Assembly: GCA_013433145.1 (NCBI GenBank)
Contig: CM024182.1
Span: 4,450,501 to 4,514,500 of the forward strand
From: Ascaris suum
Taxonomy: Eukaryota > Nematoda > Chromadorea > Rhabditida > Ascarididae
Length of the DNA stretch: 64,000 nucleotides
Direction: 5' to 3'
A model generated the notes under the pieces. The model was not told the origin of the DNA and did no database searches. It was given only the letters and a program-made list of their open reading frames with translations. Made by a program: the position numbers and the translations under genes. Within the stretch, counting starts at the first letter, position 1. Every line of letters begins with the position of its first letter. Positions 37,072 to 48,599 of this stretch are shown here, in pieces.

Positions 37072-38270
37072 CTACGCGCAGGAAAATAGAACTAAGAGAA
37101 GGGGAATAGCGATATGGGGGGATGGTGAATAGGTGGCAATTCTTGTAACATTCTGAGAAAGTTCTGAAGTCCCAGAATTTCGCCTAACTTTCCCTTCAAT
37201 GACTCCATCAACCAGACTGCGTATGTCTAGGAGATTTAGAAAAATTGAAGTAGTGTTACCCGCATGCTCGGGAACTGTTTCAATCTGATAGGAATCTATT
37301 ACCATTTAGAAGTTATGCTCAGTGGTGGGGCGGCGCTTTAGATGAAACAGTTGAACTACTTTGCCAGTGAACAGAAAAGGTAGTTTCGAGGCGATTGCAG
37401 TGATTCGACTTGTGGCTCACAGCCCAATTTGTCTGCTGTTCCAATTACAACAGCTGACTCTATGAGCTAAAAACTGAGACTACATTTGAGGCGGAAAGGT
37501 GAGCTATTATCCCGTGCAGGGTGATGAATAATCCACAACGCAGTTAGCCATTGGCTTCATCGGAAATAACTCAAAATGATTTTAAAAATAGCTGAACATC
37601 TTGCATGAAAACTGCTTAAGAAGGCAAAGGCAATGAGTCTATAGAATACGAAACACCTGATCGAAATAGCTCCATTAGATTATACATTCGCCACATTTCG
37701 TATACCCAACCGATATTCAGTTGGGTTCACCGAACGAAGAACGCATTAGCGATGCGCATATTAAAAAAACACTCAAAAATAGCTATCGATTGTTTCAGCT
37801 TCAACTTTTGTAATAGAAATATTCAAAGCAATTAGTGCTGGTTCTTTAAAGATTTCGTTATTCGCATTTCCATATCTATCTTTACTAACAACATATTATC
37901 GTATTTTCAACTTGTGCTTATTTATTTATTTGTTTATTTATTTACTTATTCAGATATTTGTTTGCTTATTTATTTGTTTATTTATTTATTTACATATCTT
38001 CAAATAAGCAAAACAATCTGAACTATTCACCAAATTCTGCAAAAGATATAAATAGATGACGAAATAATATGGCATATCAGAGTCGTTAAGTGAAATGTTC
38101 AGAAGGTAAGCATAAAGTTGGCTTGTTAGAGCAGTCGTTCATGACAGCACGCGTTATGAGCGTGCATACGTACCAAAGGTAATTTGCTGTTGCGTGACAC
38201 TTTCGTATAAAAAGCAAAATAAGCTCGCAGTGAACAGACGTTGATTGACAGAATCCTTTTTTTTGTCCAT
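37072..38270 (-). CDS. Gene X: candidate small surface-anchored protein
   Basis: The terminal exon (37072 to about 37274 or 37295) is the solid part. Its frame has two glycosylation sequons (NTT, NVT) and ends in SPSPHIAIPLLLVLFSCA, a polar-then-hydrophobic tail typical of GPI signals. Tentative upstream exons in matching phase are 38270-38174 (start MDKKKDSVNQRLFTASLFCF, donor GTACGT), 37837-37806 and 37466-37421 (SAVVIGTADKLG, donor GTGAGC). They give 125-132 residues. A tRNA-like fossil near 37316-37400 overlaps the region, so these upstream exons could be coincidental. It lies just upstream of gene Y on the same strand. Not recognised as a known family. Confidence 0.33.
37316..37400 (+). 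repeat. tRNA-like fossil near gene X
   Basis: TGCTCAGTGGTGGGGCGG fits a polymerase III A box, and GGTAGTTTCGAGGC downstream loosely fits a B box. It overlaps the region where gene X exons were proposed on the other strand, which weakens that model. Confidence 0.25.
37918..37998. repeat. TTTATTTG-type tetranucleotide array
   Basis: Repeated TTTATTTATTTG units, the reverse complement type of the array at 23150-23433. It lies in a proposed intron of gene X. Confidence 0.85.
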
Positions 38271-40077
38271 GTTGACATCCACTCGACAAAAGAAGTGGAT
38301 AAGAACGCTGCTCATTGAACATCATTCCTTATCCTCGCAGATCTCTTTGTATTAATGCTAAAAGAAGCAGTACTGACAGAAGATCAGTAGTGAAGAAACC
38401 GAAAGAAGGAAGGGCAAGGAGGTTGCGGTGAATCAAGAGATCCAATAGATCCATACTCATTAATCTGTATTCATGCCATCTCCCTCTATCAGTAGCTACT
38501 AATTCAGTCCTATCTCTCTGCACTTGTGCGCAATCAAATTTCAACAGTGCCGAGTCTACATAAAACAGGAAGATACATATTGGTGCATTATGTTTTATCG
38601 CAAAAAGTAAGTGTGATTATCGTTTCAGTGAAGTCCTTGATGCAAAGCGTCGCTTAATAGAAGTGCTATAAATACGAATACGATTAAAAGTTCTTGAAGC
38701 GGAATCCACACCCGTGCTATCCGGCTTCTTTGTTCTTTGTTGCCCTCGAGCATTCATTGCCCAAAAGATTTTTTGAAATACCAAGCGAATGGAAATGCAA
38801 AGCCTACGAAACGTTTCTATCGGGGACGCTTAAACTGATTCATGCTGCAAACACTGAATAATATGAAGTTTAACATTCGACAGCGGTAAGATTACTCATG
38901 CCTTGCTTCCAGGTCACAGCACTATTGGTGTAGTTGATGAAAGCCTCGAGAGTCGAGGAAGAAGGGAGTGATGGAAAGTGTCTGGCTCAAAATTTCGACG
39001 CTGGGGATAATTTAGGCAAACGTAGCTATGTATTTATCGTATTCTAAGCCAAATCCTCATCACGTGTCAACTTCTTCGATAACGAGCCAATTCCTGGCTA
39101 TATGCCTCCCTCCTTCCTCCGCTCCAAAAATTCACACGTTGACGCATGGCTGCACAATGCCATTGAATTTGAGATGCGCAAAAATTGCACAACTTTTTGT
39201 AAACTTGAAAGGATGGTTTTGAGAACTGAAAGAAGACTGAGGTTGAGTGACTAGGCTAACATGTTTGTAGAATAGAAACAGCAAAATGTGGAAAAATATG
39301 CGAAGGAAATTCCTCAAATTAGAGAATCTATTCGAGTTTTCAGCTTCATGTAAATTTATATTCGATTGCAGAAATATTAAGAGGGATATGTCAACGCCTC
39401 TAGAAAGTTCATGCATTTCTCGAAATTTGAATCGAATTTAGAAATTCAGGGCATTCCATGTCATTAATCATAATCAACAGTTCGATGAGATAATGAATAT
39501 TATAAACCATTGTGCATTAATGGAAACAAATGGAAAGTATACAGCAATTGAGTGAATGATGTTTTAAGTGGCACCTCAAAAAATATGCAAATTTATTTAG
39601 TGATAAATTCATCTTTGATGGACGATTGTGCAAAGTGTGCAAATTTAGTTGACAAGAAAGTTCAGAACAACTCGATCGATGGGATGGTACTTCGAAACGG
39701 AAACAAGTGGACAGATGGGCAAACGCACATGCGTACGCTTACATGCATATCGAGACACACTCAGAGATAAATGCGAAAAATTATTGCGTGGATAATTCTT
39801 TAGCGAGTCTAGATAAGCTCTCGTTACCAAATAAAAATAAGTGGAGAAATGCGCCACATAAGCGAGCATTATATGCGCCTTTGCAAACCGCACATGTGAC
39901 CAACCGGTCTCATAAAAGACGAAAAAACAGTGAATGCACGAAATAATGCGTTCTTATTTAAATTAACTTGATCGCTCGCATTATACGTCTATTAAAAATT
40001 CGTTTTTTAAGGGGCTCTTGCAAATTCTCTTCACAAAAGTACACTATAGCGGCGATCTGGCGATCTGGTTATGCTCG

Positions 40078-40214
<137 letters not shown>

Positions 40215-41064
40215 TCGTGTCTGCATGAATCATCAAACCTAGAGTGCAGAATTTGAAGAGGTATACTGAACACCATAATGAATTCCTATGCCACATTTCA
40301 CGTTCATTCATCGACTCCGAAAGGAGCGGTATATGCAAAAATGGTTGAGTGCCGTTTAAACCAATCAGATTTACGTTACGTAGACAGTAGGTCAAAGAAA
40401 AAAATAATCTTTTATAAAAGATCTATGAAGGGAGTCAATGGAATTTAAATATAAAAGAGTATCTTGCATATTTGTTGCATTTTTTCTTGCATATTACATA
40501 CTGAATCTTGCGTATTTTACCTTTTATTCTCAAATTAGGAAGCTGGTTGATTGAATAAGTGAAGTGCAAAAATTGCCTTCGTATTATTGTGTTTATCAAT
40601 TGTACTATTGCGCAAAAATGATCATCACTTACAAATAAAAATAGAGAACAATATCGAGCAAGTTGTTTAAATATCTCATAAATGAGAACTTAGTTTTTTG
40701 ATATTCTCATAAACGTTTTATGGATCAGTAGTAGAAGCATTGAAGGACTTATGGCCAACTGCTTCTTTTTAAGACCTTTTGTTGTTACGAATTTAACGGA
40801 GCACATAACGAGAGAATCGCTACACAAAGAAAAGCTTTTTTTTCGTGTCATTAAAGCATTCACTAACGACTCGCTCCTCGTTGTCGCTTGCAAACACTCG
40901 TTTGTACTTTAATTTTATGTGTGTGCAAAATTTTAAGCCACAACGTCGGTTGAGGTTTTTAGCAGAGGAAAAACCATACTTAGAAATCCCCTTTAAATTT
41001 AACGATTGAGAGGATAGTATGCTTACTAAAATGAAAAAAATTATTGCGGAAGAAATGAGTTGAT

Positions 41065-41194
<130 letters not shown>

Positions 41195-41939
41195 CTAGCA
41201 CTTCTATTATTTAAAATAAAATGAAAATTATTTATAGACATAGCGTAAAAAACTGATCACTTAAAATATAAACAGCTGTAGAAAAAATTTCTCAGTGATA
41301 ATTTTTTAATGAATGAAATCGATATAATCGCAGAAAGAAATTTTTCACTGATTTGCAAAATGAATTCCTCAAAATCGCATTTTTAATGCTGCATAGAATT
41401 TTTTCAAAAGCCTTTCTTTTTCAAAAAGTTTCTGTTGGAAATATGGGAGAGATGACTGAAAACAGTGGAATAAAAATTTGGAGATATCCAACCTTAACGT
41501 TCAAGAAGTTTTTATAACTTGGGCTACTATTTATATTTGCTGCACATTATAGAGATAAAGGCACCATGCCGAATAAAAATATCCACTTCGACACATAAAC
41601 CTGTTAAATGCGGACTTCCCGGATTTAAAAAAAAAAGAAAAGATAAAACTTTTCAATTAAAGGGCGCCCTTTAGGGATATGTAAGAAATAGGATGACAGG
41701 GCCGTTTATTCAGTGTAGTATGGTACTCACCTTTAATAATATTACTACTACTATTTGCACTTAGTAATTTAAGAAGATTCGAAACAAATCGATTTATGAC
41801 GTACTTGGCGAACAATTTTGCTAAGTGAGATGAGAACAGTTCACTAATGATATCATTAATTACGATTTTTTAGTAATTGTTGTAAGTGTACATAGGCTTG
41901 TTTAACAAATTGCAATTCGATATGAATGACAATTAGACG

Positions 41940-42135
41940 CTCGTCGATGTGACTCTGACAAAATGACTCGATGACTTAATAACTCCATGACTCAACGACT
42001 CAGTGACTTGATGAACCAATGACTCATTGACTCAATGAATCAATGAGTCAATGACTGATTAGTTCAGTGACTCAATAACTCAATGGCTCAATGATAATCA
42101 GTGACTCAGTGACTTAGTGTAACTCAATCGATAAT
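41940..42135. repeat. Degenerate about 10-bp array rich in TGACTCA
   Basis: Irregular repeats of the form GACTCAATGA. The palindromic heptamer TGACTCA or TGAGTCA occurs about six times, together with several TGACTC variants. TGA(C/G)TCA is the AP-1 bZIP binding site. Whether this is a regulatory cluster or simply a satellite cannot be told from sequence alone. Confidence 0.8.
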
Positions 42136-45100
42136 CAACGCTCAATCAACGTTTACAAAAATGGCTTCCACTGATATTTTAGAGAAAAAGAAGATAATAT
42201 GGAAATGTATAAGCCTGAGGGGGAAAAAAATCAAAACTAGTGCCCAATTGCAGTATGGCGATATGTGTTGCAAAATCATCAACAACATTGAGCATCTAGC
42301 TCCCCGTCCGCACAACTAACCGATCGATGCTTTGTACTTCATTAAACAATGACTGCGGATGCCCTTTTATATCCAATATCGCTTATTCGAGAATTTTCTG
42401 CAACGATATTCTGCGGTAGTTTTAAAAAGTAAATAATATCGAACATTTTGAAAAGTTAAGTCAATAACGTTTATCATTAGCAATCTCATTGAAACCATAG
42501 GTAGTAATTACCAGTTATGGTTAGACAGTGATAGAAGTTGCAATAATCAGTTATCGCCAGTATCGTTGATAATAATAGTCAACTATGTTTGAGACTATAG
42601 ACAATAACAACAGATAACGATCATAGCTTATATACCTGAAAGTTGCGAGAAAAAGTACATTTTTTGGATGTTGTTTCGAGTACTTGATGTGTGACTGCTT
42701 TACATGTAACTCCCAAAATCATTTTTCGTGTTAACCCAAACCAATATTTTGTGTTTTTTGAGCGATTTGAGATCAAACATTTCAATAATGAATTTCACCG
42801 ATTAACAAAAAAAAACGAGTTCCAAAAAAAATATTTTTATCGGAGCAAATTATGGCTTCAAAAAAAAACCACTGAGGAAATATTTTATCTGTGCTCGCCA
42901 ATTTATTGCCATCAGTTAATATCACCAATTAATATCGCTCGAATAAAATAAATACGACCAATTATTGATTATTGATATATAAGTATTGATTATGATTGAT
43001 TATTGACCAATTATTGACATATAAGTACAGACACGTTCAAGTAGCGCATTCTGAAGGCACTACTTCAGCAAAATAAAATAAAACGACTGGGAGACGATTT
43101 GTAAACGTTGGCCACTGTCCGCTCAGCCCCGTTGCCACCCTTCCCCTCCATTCTAAAATGCGTGATTATATGTGGTGGTGTTTTGAGGTCAAACAAAGCT
43201 GCATATGCAAACTTTACGAAATCTAATGTGCAAGCTTTAGCCACGTGTAATAAGCAAATGTTGGCCGGTTAAAAATAGTGCTGTTGAACTTGGAAGCTTT
43301 AGTCCAGTATTCAAACGCCCATTTTAATGCACGCCTTGGCAATTAGCTGACTGTTAAACAAAGTGGTCTTCAATTGAATATGCAAATAAATTTATAGATG
43401 AACGAATAACTTTTATAATTATATCGACGACGATAAGAGTAATTAAAACTACTACAATGCATGAAAATTCTGTCATTATTCCGAGGAGGCAATTGTATGC
43501 GGGAGAACAATCGCCGAGTATCATCACTAAAACATACAAACAAATTTACATTGTTGGTCACCCACTCTAATTTGCATACGATGCAAATCGCTCATGCTGT
43601 ACGATTTCATGTGAAACCATTATTCCCTCGAAGTGCTTCGTTAGAGTGGATCGCGGGTTGGGTTAAGTGCTAGCATTTACCATCTTATTGTGTAAACTAG
43701 CAAAAAGTGTGCTAAAACAAATTTTTCCTTGTTAGGTCTAGCACTGCCATCGGTTCAGGTTCTAGGTTCTGTAGTCGGCGGATTTGGAAAACGACTCTAG
43801 TCGGGCCCAAGTCAGAAACAAGGCTTTAGAATATTCACTAAATCCTAACAAAAAAAACACCTGATTTGTATAATACTGCAATCTGAGGCTAGTTTGACGG
43901 TAGAAAAACTCGAGAACACTTCCATTAATAGATTTCGTTTAGTTAAGCTATACAATTAGTAATAAATTAGAGCAATATGTTAGGTCGTTGAGGAATAACA
44001 CTTAAGGAATGTGGTGAAATAAAAGGAAAACAAATGCCATTCGAAAGAAGGAAATGAGGGCGATTTTCAATTGCCGTCGCAAGATGTTTAACGCCCGCCC
44101 GGATGTGGGCGTAGACGCTCGTTGAAAGGGGCGTTACTTGACCACAATGCTAATCGCTAAGGGGTGCTTGACCCGATGCAGATTGTGGCATTATTGTTTC
44201 GTATATGCCAAATACCTCAAAATCATTTAGTAATATTTAATTAATACTCACTTAACAGCAGAGAATTTCGACAAGCAAATAACAACGTTTGATGGGCATG
44301 ACAGTGATGCCATTTTTCTGACCACTTCCCCCCTTAACATGTCCGTCAACATAAAAGGCTAAGAGAAGTGGTATTAGTCATTGAAGTTTATTGTAATCCC
44401 GATAGACCGATAGTGGTGACCGATAGAAATTGTGGAAAGCAAAGTGAAAAGCTGTGGAAAATTTCATAAAATCCCATCGGATAGAATTGGTTGTTAGGGA
44501 CAAGCGAAATTATTCATTGAGAAATTTTAAAGCGCAATGATTCAATTCTACAACATTTCTTTAAAGGAGCATTCCCTCTTTTGGCCGTAGGTATATATAA
44601 AGATGATACTGGTTGAAAGCCAAACTTGCTTGTTAGACTGAGCTCAAAAAAGATTAAAAACCTAACCATGTTTCACTACTGAAGTGTTAGGTGGTGCTCA
44701 GAGGAGGCCTCACAAATCAAAAAACTTTTCGTTACGTCTGCCGCCGGTAGCTGCTGAATGAGGCCTCGCTGATCGGAACTCTTCAATTGAATACTCTCTT
44801 CTGTTTAGTCTTTAAATTTGGAAGTTAAAGAGTGGAGTAGGAGGTTGTTTTTGATAGATAATGTGTTCAGCGGAAACAATTAGATGCAGTTGTTGAAAGT
44901 AAATCAAAACTGAGAAATCAGTCATACCAGAAATGTTTGCAGCGCAAATTCATGGATATATGAGTAAACGGCGGAAGAATGGAGGGGGCGAGAGAAAGGA
45001 GCGGTGGAAGAGGGCGAGGAAAAGGGGGGGGGGAAGCAGGGAGGAGAAGGACAAGAAAGAAGAGCGTCGAAGAGTAGTACAACGATTTCCTCCAACTGCT

Positions 45101-46519
45101 TCCAATAAATCGGATTATTTGGGCAATGATTTCATATTATTTTCGGCACATCAAAGATCAATAGTGCATTATGGAAAATTGCAATTAAGCGGAAAGAAAA
45201 GTGATTTCATAAACATCGTGTCGTATCATTGCTAAATTGTAAATGCAAATCCCACATATGAGCCATTTGGCAAATTTGCATAAAACGCTAACTACCTGCT
45301 GCCCAGGTGTGAAAAATTAATTAAACGATTAAAATACGACAGCCAAAATGGAAATGCTTTAAAATTATCGCCCTCTAACGGTATTTATTTGTAACAGTTA
45401 TGGTAAAGTTATTGCTAAAAATTCATTCGTTCTCATCATATACAATTCATCCTTTGTTGCATTTCTTTAATAGTGCGCTTCATTTGCATAAGTTTATACT
45501 CTGCAAAAACGATTTTCATTTAGTTGCAGCACAAAGACGACGAGAAGACCTGAAAGAACCTTCTTCAGTTATAACGGTTTTAAGTTCCATTTCACGAGCA
45601 TCATAAGGCATAAAGTTTGAATTTGTAACTCCTCACCTCCCGGCGTAAGCCACAGTGGGATTTAAAAAAAAAAAAAAAATTACACCATAATTATAAGTGG
45701 CACTTCTCCCAGAGGGGAGTGGCCAAGCACCTGCGTCACCAGTGGCCAAGCACCCTTTCCGTCACCAAGGAGAGAAACATACGTAGTTATTGATCAAATA
45801 TGATCAGTTAGCGGTCGGACATGGTACGCTGTTGGCAAAATATTTTCCTAAATGTGCGGACTGTCCCTTACAATAGTCAAGGCATAGACGTGCTTCCCAG
45901 ATGGCTTTCTGGAAAATGGAAAACACAGCACTGACAGTGACTGTGGCTTGCGTCAGCTGTGTCAGGGACGTCAATCAAGCTGCAGCAACGCATAAACCTC
46001 ACAAAGCACGCTCGCTTCTTACATTTCAATGAATGACAAATTAGCATCCTGCCAGAGATGTAATGCAGAAAACATCCTTCCTAAGTGACAAACGGCTGCA
46101 TGAAAAAGTTGTTAAACTCTATACTGAAAGGAGATCAATCTAAAATGCTCTTTGGGTGATGCACATAGGTGAGGGAATAAAATTAGTTAATAGGCAAATT
46201 ATGTACGAGCCCTCGAGGTGGCGAATTTCTCCTTTCTCCTGATGGTGTGGTATGCCAAAGCGAAGGCCTGATTGGAGGCTTATCAATCCGAGATCCTTGT
46301 AAAGTCTCGCTCACACATAGATGAAAGATAGAAAGCATTGTCTATCACTGCCAACAAACCTTGCAAATGGGCAGCCATGTTCAAGCATACATAGCAAATT
46401 TTATCAAATATATGAGTAATTTTGTTTATTTCTTCAAATATCTCGCTTGAATATCTTATTCGAACATAATTTTTTAAACGGTTATAACTCTTTAAACGGT
46501 TATCTTAAAGACTTTTTTG

Positions 46520-47410
46520 TTTAAGTCCTTATTTTATCTGTTGTTGTCGGTACTGTTGTTGGCTAAGTTGTCGTTTTGTCGGTTGTTGAATTACCTCAGT
46601 TGTGTGAAGAGACATTATATATGCAGTCGTAGTCACAGCCGTTACTACTCCTTATTCATCAATTTTCTATTACTTTCATTGGTTCAGTTGTTGTTTATTC
46701 TGATGTTGTCGTAAATTTTTCAATTCCAGTTGTTATTAGATCTACTACAGTTGTTATTGTTGTTGTTTGAGAATTTATTTTATCTGTTACTGTCGCTTCT
46801 GCTATTGCTTGAGCTGTAACTCGATTTGCTGCGGTCGACGGTATTGCCTCTTTAACTCCAGTTATATCTAACGACAAAAGGGTGCAAAATATCAAATGAA
46901 CCAAGAATGGCAGGACGAGCAGTCGCTTATGTAAATTTTAAGCAATAGGTATGACGGCAGTAGATGACGAAGCGAATTAAGAAATGGATCAAATAACCAC
47001 TGAAACAAAAACCTCAACGAGTTGGAACAACAACAGAGACAATAAAACTAACGAAAATATCGAATAAAATACAAGTGGATGATCGAAACAATATACTAGC
47101 AAAATAAATAAATAAAATAGACACTTGAGGAATAGAATCAACGGTACTAACGAGTACAACAACAACAGTAACGAGGAAGTAGATAGAATAATAATTTAAA
47201 TAATAATGGTGAAGACAACAATTGATGAAATAGCGACTGAAATGACAGTAGTTATCATACCCAGAGAAAACAATAGTACGTTTAAATTAAACTTAAACTT
47301 GTCTGTTCTTGTTATCGCTGCTGCTATATGATAACCAACGACAACGACAACAGACAAGATAGAAATTGAAATAAGAACAACAAATCACAAAAGCAGTCAC
47401 AAAAACAAAC
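46520..47410. repeat. Triplet-like GTT/TTG region followed by AAC/CAA region
   Basis: From 46520 to about 46860 the plus strand is rich in GTTGTT/TTGTCG triplets. From about 46970 to 47410 it is rich in the complementary AACAAC/ACGACA type. The two halves are degenerate and roughly inverse to each other. A Thr-rich minus-strand frame (46695-46904) derives from the first half. Confidence 0.6.
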
Positions 47411-47774
47411 AGATTTTGAGGATGAGCTGACTCGAATAGAAACACCTAGGAGCATCTATGCAGCCTATGATTATCAAACAAGAGGTGCTATCATCGGTGT
47501 GCTCATCCGAATCTAGTTGATCTCTGCTTTTTAGGACCACTCTTCACCCTGAAAGATGCTTACTTTCGAACTTATTAACTTAACGGTACTCTGACAACAA
47601 TATTCTTACTTTCTGGGATATTAGACTAATCACTTCCAAGAAGCATATGATTAGAAAAACTGTCGATTTTCAGCATTACATAATTTAAGCGCTAGTTTGA
47701 TTGAAACCTTCAAAAAAGAATTAGTTACCTGTATTTCTCATCTGTTGCTGTTCTATCAGCTTGTTGCTTTTCTA

Positions 47775-47953
47775 TCACCCGTTGGTGCTATTAAATTTAC
47801 TGGCCTTTTGAGACCTTGTTGTGATACGCCGTCGTTGACGTTTGCAGTAGTTGGTTACAGCGATCGCAATTACCAAGCTCATTATAGATGTGCTCACAAT
47901 GAAGCGCACTTTCAATTCGACACATGTGGCCGAAGTTCTTAACATCATATGGT
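47775..47953 (-). CDS. Candidate terminal exon: one membrane span and basic tail
   Basis: The minus-strand acceptor AAATTCCGTCAG opens a 58-codon frame. It has a hydrophobic span (FIVSTSIMSLVIAIAVTNYC), then a basic tail beginning KRQRRRITTR, ending at a stop at 47775-47777. The order span then positive cluster suits the C-terminus of a membrane receptor. The opposite strand is also open here, so chance is possible. It needs a preceding exon ending in phase 1, which was not found. Function unknown. Confidence 0.25.
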
Positions 47954-48328
47954 CTGACGGAATTTAGTGCACTGCTATGAATAAAAACATTCTTGTATTT
48001 ATTATACAGTACCAAAAAAATTTTTCCTCGAATCATTGAGTGCTTAGATTTCGTTGTTTTTCAAGTCAGAGGGTTTTTGAGGCTAGTTATTATCTAATTA
48101 GACTAAATATCTCAAAATAAGTAGAATATCGACTGCAAAACTCAAAAATTAATATTTACTCATATTGTAAGACGTTTTAAACAGGTCAACAGTTTGACTG
48201 CACAACAAAATAACAGTAGTGTCGATCGAATAATCGTGAAAATTTGTTAACATCCGAATCCTTTTATGTTAGAAGTGCATAAAGTGAACTTGGAAAGTTA
48301 ACCGTGGGAAAGCATTTCTTCAAATTAC

Positions 48329-48595
48329 ATGTGATAGTTGATAGACGAGAAATAAAACAGTTTTGTTCCTAAAAGTAGATGATTGTATTTCTTGTTGAAT
48401 AGTTGTCAAAACTTGGAGCCATGATGAAACAGAAGTAATTTGCAGAAAATAAGCGAATAATAGTAAGTAATGACTTTCTTTATGTCTTATTAGAACTATA
48501 GATAATGTAGTACAATTTGTAAGTGGTACTTGTTGTGCTAATAGATGACTGAAGCCGGAAATGAGTATTGATACCAAGATTTGTGCAATAATTGG
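48329..48595 (-). CDS. Candidate multi-pass membrane protein exon
   Basis: An 89-codon minus-strand frame lies between a good acceptor (TTTTGTGCAG) and a donor (GTAATT), in phase 0 at both ends. It contains three or four hydrophobic segments (IIAQILVSILISGFSHLL; YLLLFAYFLQITSVSSWL; TVLFLVYQLSH) and a sequon NCT. Nematode serpentine receptors look like this, but AT-rich random sequence also yields hydrophobic frames. It may belong with 47775-47953. No family motif was recognised. Confidence 0.28.
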
Positions 48596-48599
48596 CTGC

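Noticed and set aside
44933..45235. 100-codon plus frame rich in Lys/Arg/Glu/Gly
   Set aside because: Purine-rich low-complexity DNA, with no acceptor or donor to support an exon.
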